DNA of 64,000 nt from Planctomycetaceae bacterium. GTDB taxonomy: Bacteria; Planctomycetota; Planctomycetia; Planctomycetales; Planctomycetaceae. Of this stretch, positions 43,587-54,187 are shown piece by piece (position 1 is the first letter of the stretch; each line of letters opens with the position of its first letter). A program made the position numbers and the translations under genes. The stretch spans positions 1-64,000 of the forward strand of contig JABURQ010000203.1 of the NCBI GenBank assembly GCA_014762625.1, given 5' to 3'. The notes under the pieces were generated by a model. The model was not told the DNA's origin. It ran no database searches and saw only the letters and a list, made by a program, of their open reading frames with translations.

Positions 43587-44066
43587 TCACGGCGTGACCT
43601 TCGGCTTCACGGACCGTGTCTTCGGCGGATCGATGGCAAAATTGATTGTCTCGAAATCGACCGAGCGACAGAGGTCGTACAGCTCGATCATATCCCCCAG
43701 AGGAACGTCGTCCCCCGTCTCGATCACCACCGGAATATCGGGAGCGACCGTCGCCAGATCGATCAGCAAGCCCCGCACCCGTTCCGGCTCTTCAATCAAC
43801 GTGCCGTTCAAATCGGTCACGGTTTCACCGCCAATTCGCAAGAGCTTCAGATAGGCACGATCCGGTTTCGGTTGATCGAGGTTTTCGGGCGGAGTTCCCG
43901 ATTTCACACCGGCTCCAGAAATCGGCGTCGAAAGCAGCATCTCTTTCTGTTGCCCGATTGACGCGCAGACAAAAAAGATCAACAGCAGAAACACGACGTC
44001 GATCATCGGTGTCATCGACATCGCTTCGTCCCGCTCGTCGTGCCGGGTGAAGGAAGGGATCTTCAT
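43587..44066 (-). CDS. ExbD/TolR-family protein, second copy
   Basis: A 159-residue inner-membrane protein that, with ExbB, forms a proton-driven motor. One N-terminal helix carries the proton-binding aspartate in MTPMIDVVFLLLIFF (Asp about residue 23), followed by a periplasmic domain with GDDVPLGDMIELYDLC. Its start codon overlaps the previous ExbD stop in ATGA. The C-terminal ten residues are basic. As the fifth gene of the VWA-repeat-ExbB-ExbD-ExbD unit it probably forms a heteromeric pair with the first ExbD. An upstream ATG (44123) is less likely. Confidence 0.9.
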   Translation of the reverse strand: MKIPSFTRHDERDEAMSMTPMIDVVFLLLIFFVCASIGQQKEMLLSTPISGAGVKSGTPPENLDQPKPDRAYLKLLRIGGETVTDLNGTLIEEPERVRGLLIDLATVAPDIPVVIETGDDVPLGDMIELYDLCRSVDFETINFAIDPPKTRSVKPKVTP

Positions 44067-44488
44067 CGCGATTCTCCCGGCATCGTTCCGAACTTGATTT
44101 GCGTCACCCCGGCGCGGGCACATTCCACCATCAACGGTTCGATCACTTTGAAGGGGACCGACTTATCGCCGCGAATCCGGACTTCAAATTTCTCACCGTC
44201 TTTCGCGATGCCATCGGTCAACAGCGGCAGAATTTCTTCCAGCGCGAGAAATCCGCCTCCGACTTTGTATTGTCCTTCCGAGTTGACCGTCACGACGAGC
44301 CGCCCCGCGGACGTCTTCTCTTCATCTTCTCCGGTGACCGCTTCGGGTAACGCCACTTCATCGCGCGATTCATTCCGCACGAAGTGGCTCGCCGCCAGAA
44401 AGAAAATGATCAATAGAAAGATCACATCAATTAACGGCGTTATATTGACGGAGACTCCGAGTTGTCGGCTGCGCGCCGGTAATCGCAT
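44063..44488 (-). CDS. ExbD/TolR-family protein, first copy
   Basis: A 141-residue inner-membrane protein. The single helix contains the essential aspartate in ITPLIDVIFLLIIFFL (Asp about residue 21). A periplasmic domain ends the chain, with FEVRIRGDKSVPFKVIEPLM matching the usual ExbD core. Its ATG overlaps the ExbB stop by one base (TGATG), and its own stop overlaps the second ExbD start. Stacked overlaps of this kind point to fixed ratios of motor parts. Confidence 0.92.
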   Translation of the reverse strand: MRLPARSRQLGVSVNITPLIDVIFLLIIFFLAASHFVRNESRDEVALPEAVTGEDEEKTSAGRLVVTVNSEGQYKVGGGFLALEEILPLLTDGIAKDGEKFEVRIRGDKSVPFKVIEPLMVECARAGVTQIKFGTMPGESR

Positions 44489-45324
44489 CAGCGGGCTCCT
44501 CGCTCCGGAACAATGGGAGGCACGCCGGAACTCGATGCGGGGGAGGATTTCCGTCCGCGTCGCGACGACACGAGGGCTCGTTTGTAATCAGCAAAAACAT
44601 GCTCGGCGAGGAGCGCGGCTTCGGCAACGAGACCATCCACACGATTTCGAAAGATAGCGAACGACGCGACTGCCGGTACGGCGACGCCCAGTCCCATCAA
44701 AGTCGTCACCAACGCTTTGTAAATCCCGGGAGCCAGTTCCGAGACCTGGGGATTGGCTTTCGATTCAAATTCGAGAAACGCCAGGATCATCCCCCATACC
44801 GTTCCCAGCAATCCCAGCATGGGGGCGATCGACCCGATCACCGAGAGGTATTCGATTTTACGCAGCAACCGCGACGATTGCTCCACGCTCGCGTCTTCCA
44901 TCCCTTTTTCGATCGCTTCGTATTCGAGTCCCGCTTCCGACAACCCGGCCTGCAAAATCTCTCCCAGCAGACTCGGATTCTGTCGGCAGAGTTCTTCCGC
45001 CTGCTTGAACTGTTTTTGAGCGATCATCCCGTGAACCTGTTGAGCGAGCCCGTCGGGCATCAATGCCCCGCGCCGAATCGTCAGCAGATGCTCGATGATG
45101 AGCGCGATCAGAATCACACTCATCCCGGCGATGATCATGCCGATATATCCCCCCGCGAGAGCCAGTTCCCGCAGATCGACTTTCGGAGCGACGACGGTTT
45201 CCTCGCCGGCGGTTTCCTGAGCCCAGGCGATGACCGGTATCGAGAGACAGGACGCCGTTGAAAAGAGCAGAAACAGCATCCTGCGAATCGAGGTCGTCTG
45301 CTGTTTGATCCGTTGATTTCTCAC
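44488..45324 (-). CDS. ExbB/TolQ/MotA-family proton channel protein
   Basis: A 278-residue inner-membrane motor protein. A cleavable signal peptide (to about AWAQ, residue 36) precedes three helices: about 55-80, 163-190 (IGSIAPMLGLLGTVWGMI) and 203-230 (LVTTLMGLGVAVPA). The Thr and Gly residues of the last two line the proton pore in relatives. The chain ends in a basic Ser-rich tail. The GTG start at 45324 has AAGGA about 9 bases upstream. The partner is unlikely to be a classical TonB, because no tonB is present; the VWA protein two genes upstream is the better candidate. Confidence 0.92.
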   Translation of the reverse strand: MRNQRIKQQTTSIRRMLFLLFSTASCLSIPVIAWAQETAGEETVVAPKVDLRELALAGGYIGMIIAGMSVILIALIIEHLLTIRRGALMPDGLAQQVHGMIAQKQFKQAEELCRQNPSLLGEILQAGLSEAGLEYEAIEKGMEDASVEQSSRLLRKIEYLSVIGSIAPMLGLLGTVWGMILAFLEFESKANPQVSELAPGIYKALVTTLMGLGVAVPAVASFAIFRNRVDGLVAEAALLAEHVFADYKRALVSSRRGRKSSPASSSGVPPIVPERGAR

Positions 45325-45359
45325 GTCTTCGATCCTTCGTTTATTCGCGAGCGCGATTA

Positions 45360-46409
45360 TTATTCAGCGAGTGATTTCAAGACAGCGTCCGCTTTCCCTG
45401 CGGCGTCCGTCCCCTGATAACGGGCGACCAGCTCCCGGTAAATGGTGATCGATTCCTGTCCCCGTCCGGCAGACCGTAACACTTCCGCAGCCGACAACAA
45501 CGATTGAGCCGATAACAGGCGATCGTGGGGATACAACACGGGAATTCGAAGATAGGTCAAGGCGGCTTCATCGCGCAGCAACTTGAAATCGTAGGCTTGC
45601 GCCAGCAGATAATAGGGGCCGCCTCGTTCCCGAGTCGGCAGGCGTTCGATATGCCGTTGCCATTGTTCGATCGTAAACACCGACAGGTCTTTTGCCTTCA
45701 ACTCCAAACGCCACAATTGCGATTCGGCCAGCGGCTGCAAACGCCGATGTCCGGTGTTTTTGAATTCCAGCAAAATCTGCTTTGAAGTCTCTTCAAAACC
45801 GGGCTGAAAGAGCAGGATCGACGCCGCCACCAGACGTTCGATCTGAGACTCTCCCCCGATCAAATCCGCCGCGCTCCTGATTTGCGACTTTGTCAGGACC
45901 TTCTCAGTCCAGACGGCGGGTAACAGTTCGAGATGATGCGTGGTTTCATCGCTGGCGAAGATTCGGTCCATCCGTGTGGCGGCAGTGACGTAATCTCCCC
46001 GGAACAAAGCCGCCCGGACCAGATCGGCCAGAATCTCCCGTTTTACCCATTCGCGGGGATCGAGCGTTAATGCTTCCAGCAGCTTTGCTTCCGCTGCGGA
46101 CGCTTCTCCTGCCGCCAGTAATTTCAGGCCGTCCTGTTGTTGTCGAGATTGCGGCGTCTCGACGCGCGTCACTTCGCTGGTCGCGTAAGTTTTATTCGCA
46201 TTGGCGTCCACTTCGCGGACTGTGACTGCTTCTCCCGTGTAGTCGATGATGCGGCAGCGAATCCGTTTTTTCCCCGTACTCAATCGGGGCTGCACCAGAA
46301 TCTGATCGGGATAGTTCCCCTCCTGGGTTACCGCACTCGATTGTCCCCATGCGACGGGTGCCGTCAGGAGCATAGACAGGGTCAGCAGCATCGCTTTGAT
46401 CAACCGCAT
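45360..46409 (-). CDS. Secreted TPR-like repeat protein of the ExbB/D operon
   Basis: A 349-residue exported protein of unknown role. A signal peptide (to about AWGQ, residue 22) is followed by a short beta domain (about 35-80, with IRCRIIDYTGEAVTVREV) and then helical repeats (about 90-345) that read as degenerate TPR units, such as LKLLAAGEASAAEAKLLEALTLDP and a last unit with SITIYRELVARYQGTDAAG. It probably binds a partner in the periplasm. A GTG at 46415 overlaps the stop of the VWA gene; the ATG at 46409 has AGAGG 5 bases upstream and is preferred. It sits between the VWA and ExbB genes. Confidence 0.75.
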   Translation of the reverse strand: MRLIKAMLLTLSMLLTAPVAWGQSSAVTQEGNYPDQILVQPRLSTGKKRIRCRIIDYTGEAVTVREVDANANKTYATSEVTRVETPQSRQQQDGLKLLAAGEASAAEAKLLEALTLDPREWVKREILADLVRAALFRGDYVTAATRMDRIFASDETTHHLELLPAVWTEKVLTKSQIRSAADLIGGESQIERLVAASILLFQPGFEETSKQILLEFKNTGHRRLQPLAESQLWRLELKAKDLSVFTIEQWQRHIERLPTRERGGPYYLLAQAYDFKLLRDEAALTYLRIPVLYPHDRLLSAQSLLSAAEVLRSAGRGQESITIYRELVARYQGTDAAGKADAVLKSLAE

Positions 46410-46411
46410 CG

Positions 46412-47434
46412 TCACCTCTGCTCATTCAATTTAGTGACGTCGCGATAACTGTAAGTCCCTTTGTTTTGTCGAGCGAGAGTTTTGAGAAAGTTGTCGATCC
46501 CTTTATCCAACTCCTGGCCGATGCCGAATTCGATGCAATGAATTCGGGCTCCGCTCTGATTCTGTTTTTGGATATACGCCAACTCGCTTTTGTTGAGAGA
46601 CGGCTCACGAGCATCGGTCAGAAAGAAAATCACATCGGGTTGATACTTGAGCGCCGCCAGTAACGCCGGCATGTGTCGAGTTCCCAGCGTCGGACGGACG
46701 CTGCCGACGAATCGTTTCGCCCGATTTCGGTTCACGTCGGTCGCGGGATAGAGGCCGAGCGGTTGATTGGGGATCTGAAAGCGTTTGATTTCCTCGTTGT
46801 AGAAAATGACCTGAAATTTTTGTCGAGGAGTCAGTCCCTGAAGCGACGCCATCAGTTCCGCCTTGGCGAAGTCGAGCGCGTTGTAGTCTCCCATACTGCC
46901 GGAACAGTCGATGATGTAGACGAACTTCTTCCCGTTATCGATGGCTCCCAGAAAACGAACCGGTCCGTCCCCCTGTCCGAAGGCAGCCTCCATCGGAATC
47001 TGTGAGGAAGACGACTGTATTTTGGAAGGAGTCGGATTCGGCAAACCGACTGCCGGTGACAACGCCCCAGGGCCGAGCAGGTCGCTCCCGATCTCGGGTA
47101 ACGAGACATCGACCGGCGGTTTGTCGGGAACTTCGAGGACTTCCGTCTCTTCGTTGATGACTTCTTCCCGATCCGTCTCCGAATCGTTCTGCTCGGTATT
47201 TTCATTGAATCGCGGTGTGTCGGAATCCTTCATCACGAGCCCGACAGTCCGGTATTCTCCTTCGCCAGTACCGGTCGTCACGCCACCGCAACTTTTCAGT
47301 TGGGTGCTCAGCAACACCAGAAACAGGGCGTGGAGAATCAACGACAGCCCCCACCCCGGTATCGCCGCCCATCGATAGCGCGTTTCCTGCCAGGAAAGAT
47401 GCGATTCAGCTTGTGTGGGAGTGGTTTGGGACAT
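46412..47434 (-). CDS. VWA-domain protein with TonB-like membrane helix
   Basis: A 340-residue protein. After about 25 cytoplasmic residues one helix (about 29-45) reads WGLSLILHALFLVLL, with Ser31 and His35 in the S-x3-H arrangement that TonB and TolA use to couple to ExbB/ExbD or TolQ/TolR. A long acidic, Pro-rich linker (about 60-150) follows, as in TonB. The C-terminal part is a VWA domain with MIDAS motif DCSGSM and VIFFLTDAREPS, rather than a TonB fold. The gene heads the operon with ExbB and two ExbDs. A TTG at 47440 is in frame; the ATG at 47434 is preferred. A candidate promoter lies at 47498-47526. Confidence 0.85.
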   Translation of the reverse strand: MSQTTPTQAESHLSWQETRYRWAAIPGWGLSLILHALFLVLLSTQLKSCGGVTTGTGEGEYRTVGLVMKDSDTPRFNENTEQNDSETDREEVINEETEVLEVPDKPPVDVSLPEIGSDLLGPGALSPAVGLPNPTPSKIQSSSSQIPMEAAFGQGDGPVRFLGAIDNGKKFVYIIDCSGSMGDYNALDFAKAELMASLQGLTPRQKFQVIFYNEEIKRFQIPNQPLGLYPATDVNRNRAKRFVGSVRPTLGTRHMPALLAALKYQPDVIFFLTDAREPSLNKSELAYIQKQNQSGARIHCIEFGIGQELDKGIDNFLKTLARQNKGTYSYRDVTKLNEQR

Positions 47435-47782
47435 GATCAAATCTCGACGTGTGTTGAGCGCAGAAAACCGCCCATGATCGCGAATGCGTCTGCTGGAAGT
47501 TTAGGAGGACCTGAAAATCCAGTCAATGTGGATCAAATTGGACTGAACCTCCTTGCATTCCCTATCTCTCGTCATAGTAGGGACTTACCCCTCTATCGTC
47601 CTTTCTGACGAGAAAAAACGAACACAAGCCCCTCAAAACCGGCATTCCGGGCTGAAAAGTGTCGGCAACCGCCTGTTTTTCCTCGCCTTGCATTGGCCTG
47701 CTCGCACACGTCAGTCACAATCAATTCGAGCGACCGGACGAGTTTTCGGATTTTCTCTTTTGACATCAGCGGTATTCCAACC
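47435..47782. other. Divergent intergenic region, VWA operon / epimerase
   Basis: About 350 bases with no gene. It contains the candidate promoter of the VWA operon at 47498-47526. The epimerase frame stays open upstream to 47693, but the added residues lack a Rossmann look and are probably leader. Confidence 0.5.
47498..47526 (-). promoter_or_regulatory. Candidate sigma-70 promoter of the VWA-ExbB/D operon
   Basis: On the minus strand TTGACT (47526-47521) and TAAACT (47503-47498) are separated by 17 bases and match the consensus at five and four positions. Transcription would start about 50 bases before the VWA start codon. Confidence 0.4.
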
Positions 47783-48799
47783 ATGCAACTCACTTCAGAC
47801 GATCTGATTTTGGTCACCGGTGCGACGGGGCTCGTCGGCAGCCATGTCGTGGAACGTGCCCGTCACCTGGGAGTGCCGGTCCGCGTGCTGGTTCGCGAAT
47901 CGAGCGACACATCGCTCCTCGATGAATGGGGTGTCGAAAAAGTGGTCGGCAGCATGTCGATCCCCGACGACATGAAGAAAGCCGCCGAGGGAGTGACGGT
48001 TGTTGTCCACTGTGCCGCGAAAGTGGGAGACTGGGGCCCGGTCGAGGACTATCGGAAAGTCAATGTCGGCGGTACCGAGAACCTCCTCAACGCCGTGGAG
48101 CAGAACGGTACTTTGAAAAGTTACATCCAGATCAGTTCTCTCGGGGTTTACGAAGCCCGCGATCATTACGGCACCGACGAGTCGGAACCGCCCAACGTCA
48201 GCGGCATCGATGGCTACACGCTCACGAAAGCCGAATCCGAAAAGCTCGTTTTGCAGCACGTCCGCGACAACCAACTTCCCGCGACCGTGATTCGTCCGGG
48301 GTTCATCTACGGTCCGCGCGATCGCACCGTCCTGCCGCGTTTGCTGGAAAAGCTCCAAGGGGGACAGGTCAAGTATCTCGGTTCCACCGACAAGCTGATG
48401 AATAACACCTACGTAAAGAATTTGGTCGATGCCATTTACCTGGCGATCGAACGGGACGACTTGCGGGGAGAAATTTTCAACATCCGCGACGACCGACTCG
48501 TCAGCAAACGTGAGTTTATGGAAACCATCTGCGAACTGGCGGGCTACGAAAATCCGCCTCTCAAACCGGTTCCAATGGGAGTGGCGAAGGGATTGGCCAA
48601 ATTTCTCGAAGGCCTGTATCGTTTGCTGGGCAAAGATCACGCTCCCATTTTGTCCAGTGCCCGCATCAAATTTCTGGCGCTGAATCTGGATTACTGCATC
48701 GATAAAGCCAAGCGAGAGCTGAAGTACGACCCGCAGGTCGATTTCAAAGAGGGCATGAAAGAGACCATCGACTGGTTTCGCGGACAGGGGATGATTTGA
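47783..48799 (+). CDS. NAD(P)-dependent epimerase/3-beta-HSD-type SDR
   Basis: A 338-residue extended short-chain dehydrogenase. The cofactor loop LVTGATGLVGSHV (about residues 9-21) and the catalytic set are present: SSLGVY for Ser and YTLTKAESE for Tyr-x3-Lys, followed by VIRPGFIYGPRD. Relatives act on nucleotide sugars, sterols or flavonoid-like ketones; there is no neighbour to decide. ATG 47783 begins the Rossmann fold; an earlier ATG at 47693 would add a 30-residue non-Rossmann extension and is not preferred. A weak ribosome site precedes the chosen start. Confidence 0.88.
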   Translation: MQLTSDDLILVTGATGLVGSHVVERARHLGVPVRVLVRESSDTSLLDEWGVEKVVGSMSIPDDMKKAAEGVTVVVHCAAKVGDWGPVEDYRKVNVGGTENLLNAVEQNGTLKSYIQISSLGVYEARDHYGTDESEPPNVSGIDGYTLTKAESEKLVLQHVRDNQLPATVIRPGFIYGPRDRTVLPRLLEKLQGGQVKYLGSTDKLMNNTYVKNLVDAIYLAIERDDLRGEIFNIRDDRLVSKREFMETICELAGYENPPLKPVPMGVAKGLAKFLEGLYRLLGKDHAPILSSARIKFLALNLDYCIDKAKRELKYDPQVDFKEGMKETIDWFRGQGMI

Positions 48800-48864
48800 A
48801 TAGCCCAAGATCCTTCATCGATTTCCCCTTTGACCCGGTTTGGCGGTCTCCCTAGACTGAATCC

Positions 48865-49167
48865 ATGTCCGCCTCGAACACCTCATCTCAATCTCTCGAG
48901 TCTCTCCCGAAGGAACGGGCCGAGACCGATAAGCCTCGTCGCGGATTAACGCCTCTCGAATTCGCCGCCAGCGTCTACAATCGCGTTCTCATTCTGATGA
49001 TGATCTACGTGCTCTCCATCGGGCCGATGTACTGGCAGTGGGTCGATTCGATGTACCTTCAAGGGCCACCGGCGGTCGCCCGATTTTATTATCCCTTACT
49101 GGTTTTATGCGACCTCATTCCCCCTTTGGGAAAACTGGTCAACTGGTATCTTAGCTTCTGGATCTGA
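48865..49167 (+). CDS. Small membrane protein
   Basis: A 100-residue protein I do not recognise. The first 30 residues are polar, ending in a basic RRGLTPLEF segment. A hydrophobic stretch follows (about 40-60), then a second one after a short YLQGPPAVARF loop (about 73-98, rich in Leu, Trp and Tyr). Two membrane helices are likely. It lies between the epimerase and the convergent uvrB, whose stop is 7 bases away. Confidence 0.55.
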   Translation: MSASNTSSQSLESLPKERAETDKPRRGLTPLEFAASVYNRVLILMMIYVLSIGPMYWQWVDSMYLQGPPAVARFYYPLLVLCDLIPPLGKLVNWYLSFWI

Positions 49168-49174
49168 TTCCCGG

Positions 49175-51274
<2,100 letters not shown>

Positions 51275-51363
51275 CAGAGATTTCTTACGCAATCAGGAGA
51301 TGGTTCACCCTTGATTGTGGGCAAGAGGTCCCCTCTCGGCAAGCCGTGCGAAAGAATGTTCGC

Positions 51364-52776
51364 TCAGATATCGTAATACATCGCAAATTCGTACGGGTGA
51401 GGTCGCTGCCGCAGGGCTTCCACCTCTTTCTCGGTCTTGTACCAGATCCAGGTGTCGATGACGTCCTCGGTAAACACGTCTCCCAAGAGCAAATATTCGT
51501 GATCCTCGCGCAAAGCCTGTAATGCCGCTTCGAGAGACACCGGCGTCTTCGGCACATCCTGGAGTTCTTCCGGCTTGAGGTCGTAGATATCCTTGTCGAG
51601 AGGTTGACCGGGGTGAATTTTGTTTTGAATCCCGTCGATCGCCGCCATCAACACCGCCGACATCGCCAGATAAGGATTGGACGACGAGTCGGGACAGCGA
51701 AACTCAAACCTTTTGGAAGTCGCATCCGGACTGTGAACGGGGATCCGCACTGCCGCCGAGCGATTCCGGTAGCTGTACGTCAAATTGATCGGTGCTTCGT
51801 AGCCCGCGACCAGTCGCTTGTAACTGTTCGTCGTGGGGCAGCAGAACGCCATCAGGGAAGCGGCGTGTTTGAGAATGCCACCCATCGCAAACATCGCCGT
51901 ATCGCTCAACCCGCCATATCCGGAGCCGGCAAATAGCGATTCACCATCCTTGAACAGCGACAGATGCAAGTGCAGTCCGGAACCGTTGTCGTTCCACAGA
52001 GGCTTGGGCATGAAGGTTGCCGTCTTTCCGTATTTGGCGGCGATATTTTTGACGACATATTTATAAATCAGCAGATGGTCGGCCATGGTCAGCATCGGCC
52101 CGTATTTCAGATCGATTTCACACTGCCCGGCGGTGGCAACTTCGTGATGCTGTCCTTCCACGCTGACACCGCAATTCAGCAGCGTCATCATGATTTCGGT
52201 CCGCACCCCTTGCAGGGTGTCGGTCGGCGGGACGGGGAAATATCCCTCTTTGTGTCGTATCTGGTAACCGGCATTCGGCCCCTGTCCCGATCGGCCGCGG
52301 TTCCACTGTCCCTCGATACTATCTACGTGGTAATACGACTCGTGCTCGTTGGAATCGAACGCCACGTCATCGAATAAAAAGAACTCCGCTTCCGGTCCAA
52401 AATTGGCCGTATCGGCAATTCCCGTCGATCTGAGATAATTTTCGGCTTTGCGGGCGACGTTGCGCGGATCTTTGGCATAATCTGCGCGCGTAATAGGATC
52501 CTGAATGTTGCAGGTCATCACCAGGGTGCGATCCATGAAAGGATCGACAAACGCGGTTTCCGGTTGGGGCACAACCAGCATGTCGCTTTCATTGATCGCC
52601 TGCCATCCCCGCATTGACGAACCATCGAACGCAAATCCGTCTTCAAATGAAGCGGGAGTCAACGCGTTCACAGGAATCGTAAAGTGTTTCTGTGTCCCGG
52701 GGAAATCCATAAACCGCAGGTCCACGGCCTGGACTTCTTTCTCTCGGCAGAGCGCTAATACTTCACGGGGGGTCAT
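51364..52776 (-). CDS. glnA: Glutamine synthetase, type I
   Basis: Makes glutamine from glutamate, ammonia and ATP; the main entry of nitrogen into metabolism. The 470 residues match GSI. FDGSSMRGW, the metal-binding GPEAEFFLFDD and EGQHHEVATAGQCEIDL (read in parts), the glycine loop NGSGLHLHLSL, and PTTNSYKRLVAGYEAP with the substrate residues are all present. A tyrosine in DIYDLKPEE near residue 400 corresponds to the adenylylation site, so this is the GSI-beta type that may be controlled by adenylyltransferase. Nothing regulatory such as glnB is adjacent. Confidence 0.97.
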   Translation of the reverse strand: MTPREVLALCREKEVQAVDLRFMDFPGTQKHFTIPVNALTPASFEDGFAFDGSSMRGWQAINESDMLVVPQPETAFVDPFMDRTLVMTCNIQDPITRADYAKDPRNVARKAENYLRSTGIADTANFGPEAEFFLFDDVAFDSNEHESYYHVDSIEGQWNRGRSGQGPNAGYQIRHKEGYFPVPPTDTLQGVRTEIMMTLLNCGVSVEGQHHEVATAGQCEIDLKYGPMLTMADHLLIYKYVVKNIAAKYGKTATFMPKPLWNDNGSGLHLHLSLFKDGESLFAGSGYGGLSDTAMFAMGGILKHAASLMAFCCPTTNSYKRLVAGYEAPINLTYSYRNRSAAVRIPVHSPDATSKRFEFRCPDSSSNPYLAMSAVLMAAIDGIQNKIHPGQPLDKDIYDLKPEELQDVPKTPVSLEAALQALREDHEYLLLGDVFTEDVIDTWIWYKTEKEVEALRQRPHPYEFAMYYDI

Positions 52777-52930
52777 ACAGGTGAATCCTCAGTAATGATG
52801 ACTGACCTATTTATCAGCCTGATTGCTATAATGACGAAACATAGCTCTTAAGAAAAGCAAATGGTGTACCACTGCCCAAATTTGAGGCAACGAGTGCTTT
52901 TCCTGACCACAAATTGGCCCTAAATTCCTC

Positions 52931-53299
52931 ATGATCGCTCGATTCGTCATCCTGACTCACGACCATCCGCATCTTCATTGGGACCTGATGCTCGAAGATG
53001 AGACATCTCTGCTCACCTGGCGGTTATCTGAGGAACCGAACCGCACCGGCTCCATTCCCGCCGAAGCACTTCCCCCGCATCGGAAACATTATCTCGATTA
53101 CGAGGGGCCGGTGAGCGGGAACCGGGGGTCGGTGACGCGCTGGGACGCGGGAACCTATGAAGTCACTCACCAGTCGGAATACGAGCTGTCAATTGTCTTG
53201 AACGGAGAGAAACTCCACGGACCGGCAACTCTCTCACAGCTCGATTCAAATGGTAAATGGAAGCTTCAGTTATCGACCGAGGACTCTTCGGACTCCTGA
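52931..53299 (+). CDS. Stand-alone 3'-phosphoesterase (LigD PE-like) domain
   Basis: A 122-residue protein consisting almost entirely of the phosphoesterase domain otherwise found at the N-terminus of bacterial LigD. The start motif RFVILTHDHPHLHWDLMLE corresponds to the canonical R.V...H....HWD..LE pattern, supplying metal-binding His and Asp residues. LDYEGPVSGNRGSVTRWDAGTYEV matches the later catalytic strand (DYEG and WD.GTYE). It probably removes 3'-phosphate or a 3'-ribonucleotide from broken DNA ends. No ligase or polymerase domain is attached, and no Ku is nearby. The stop region overlaps a convergent gene by 34 bases. Confidence 0.78.
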   Translation: MIARFVILTHDHPHLHWDLMLEDETSLLTWRLSEEPNRTGSIPAEALPPHRKHYLDYEGPVSGNRGSVTRWDAGTYEVTHQSEYELSIVLNGEKLHGPATLSQLDSNGKWKLQLSTEDSSDS

Positions 53300-54060
53300 G
53301 TCTCCTCCTGGAGGGACGCCGAATCCCGCGATTTTTCGAGCCGGCGCCCCTGAAATGTCAACGCGTTGTCTTCAATCTGGACAGACAGCATTTCAATCGG
53401 CCATGAAACCCCTTCGGCAGGAGAGATCGTGAAAGCTCCTTCAACATTAACTCTATCCTGTGGGGATGCTTGCCAGTCGATGTCCACTTGAGGGAGGACC
53501 GATCCATCCTCGTGCAGTTCCTGAAACGCCTCGTCGATCAACGTTTCCAGAGGCAGGGGAATCTGCCCGACCCTCGCCGACAGCACCTGCAGCGATAATT
53601 GATGGGGTGTCTCGATTTGCGGTCGAACAACGAAACTGACAACCCCCGAAAATTTTTCCGTGTCCAATCGGCATCCGAGCAGAATGCGATCCTCTTCAAA
53701 ATGAATCCGGGGATCCGAAAGACCTTCTCTCTCCGCGTCCGGAAACAGTTTGGGAAATTCATACGCCAACCAGGCATTACATTCCCGATCGGTGAGAGTT
53801 TCCGTCCAGACCCGCTCATCCGCTTCCGTACTTTCGATCTCCTGAATCAGATTCTGAGTTCGTTCTTTCACCTCCACCGCAATCTCGGGAGTCACTTCGG
53901 GATCGTCGAGAGCCGCGCCATAGAACTCGGGGACGGATTGCGACGATTGCCAGAGGAGCCAGAAAGCGACTCCCAGAAGAACTCCGCCTCCCAGGAGCAA
54001 GAGGAGACAACGTCTCCTCCATTTACTCTTTTTCGGATGAGCGATCGAGTCATCATTCAT
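53266..54060 (-). CDS. Membrane-anchored hypothetical protein
   Basis: A 264-residue protein with a basic N-terminus (KKSKWRRR), one hydrophobic anchor helix (about 18-37, GG-rich) and a soluble extracytoplasmic domain. That domain contains an acidic helix (about 60-85), then a beta-rich part with LTDRECNAWLAYEFPKLFP and ISPAEGVSWPIEMLSVQIE. I do not recognise the family. Ser/Glu-rich residues end the chain. An upstream ATG (54222) would enter the region before gltX; 54060 begins right before the basic anchor. Its last 34 bases overlap the convergent phosphoesterase gene. Confidence 0.65.
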   Translation of the reverse strand: MNDDSIAHPKKSKWRRRCLLLLLGGGVLLGVAFWLLWQSSQSVPEFYGAALDDPEVTPEIAVEVKERTQNLIQEIESTEADERVWTETLTDRECNAWLAYEFPKLFPDAEREGLSDPRIHFEEDRILLGCRLDTEKFSGVVSFVVRPQIETPHQLSLQVLSARVGQIPLPLETLIDEAFQELHEDGSVLPQVDIDWQASPQDRVNVEGAFTISPAEGVSWPIEMLSVQIEDNALTFQGRRLEKSRDSASLQEETQESEESSVDN

Positions 54061-54187
54061 AGTGAAAATCGTAGGGAGGGCCGCTCGAAGCGTCAATGGG
54101 GGTGACTTGGGTTTCCACGCGCGTCTCACTAAGATATCGGCCTGTCGTTTGATATTCCGTTCGCCAATTTCATGAAGTTCTCCGATT

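Noticed and set aside
47795-48808. 337-codon minus-strand open frame opposite the epimerase gene
   Set aside because: The plus-strand frame has the complete SDR motif set; the minus frame has no motif and arises from GC codon bias.
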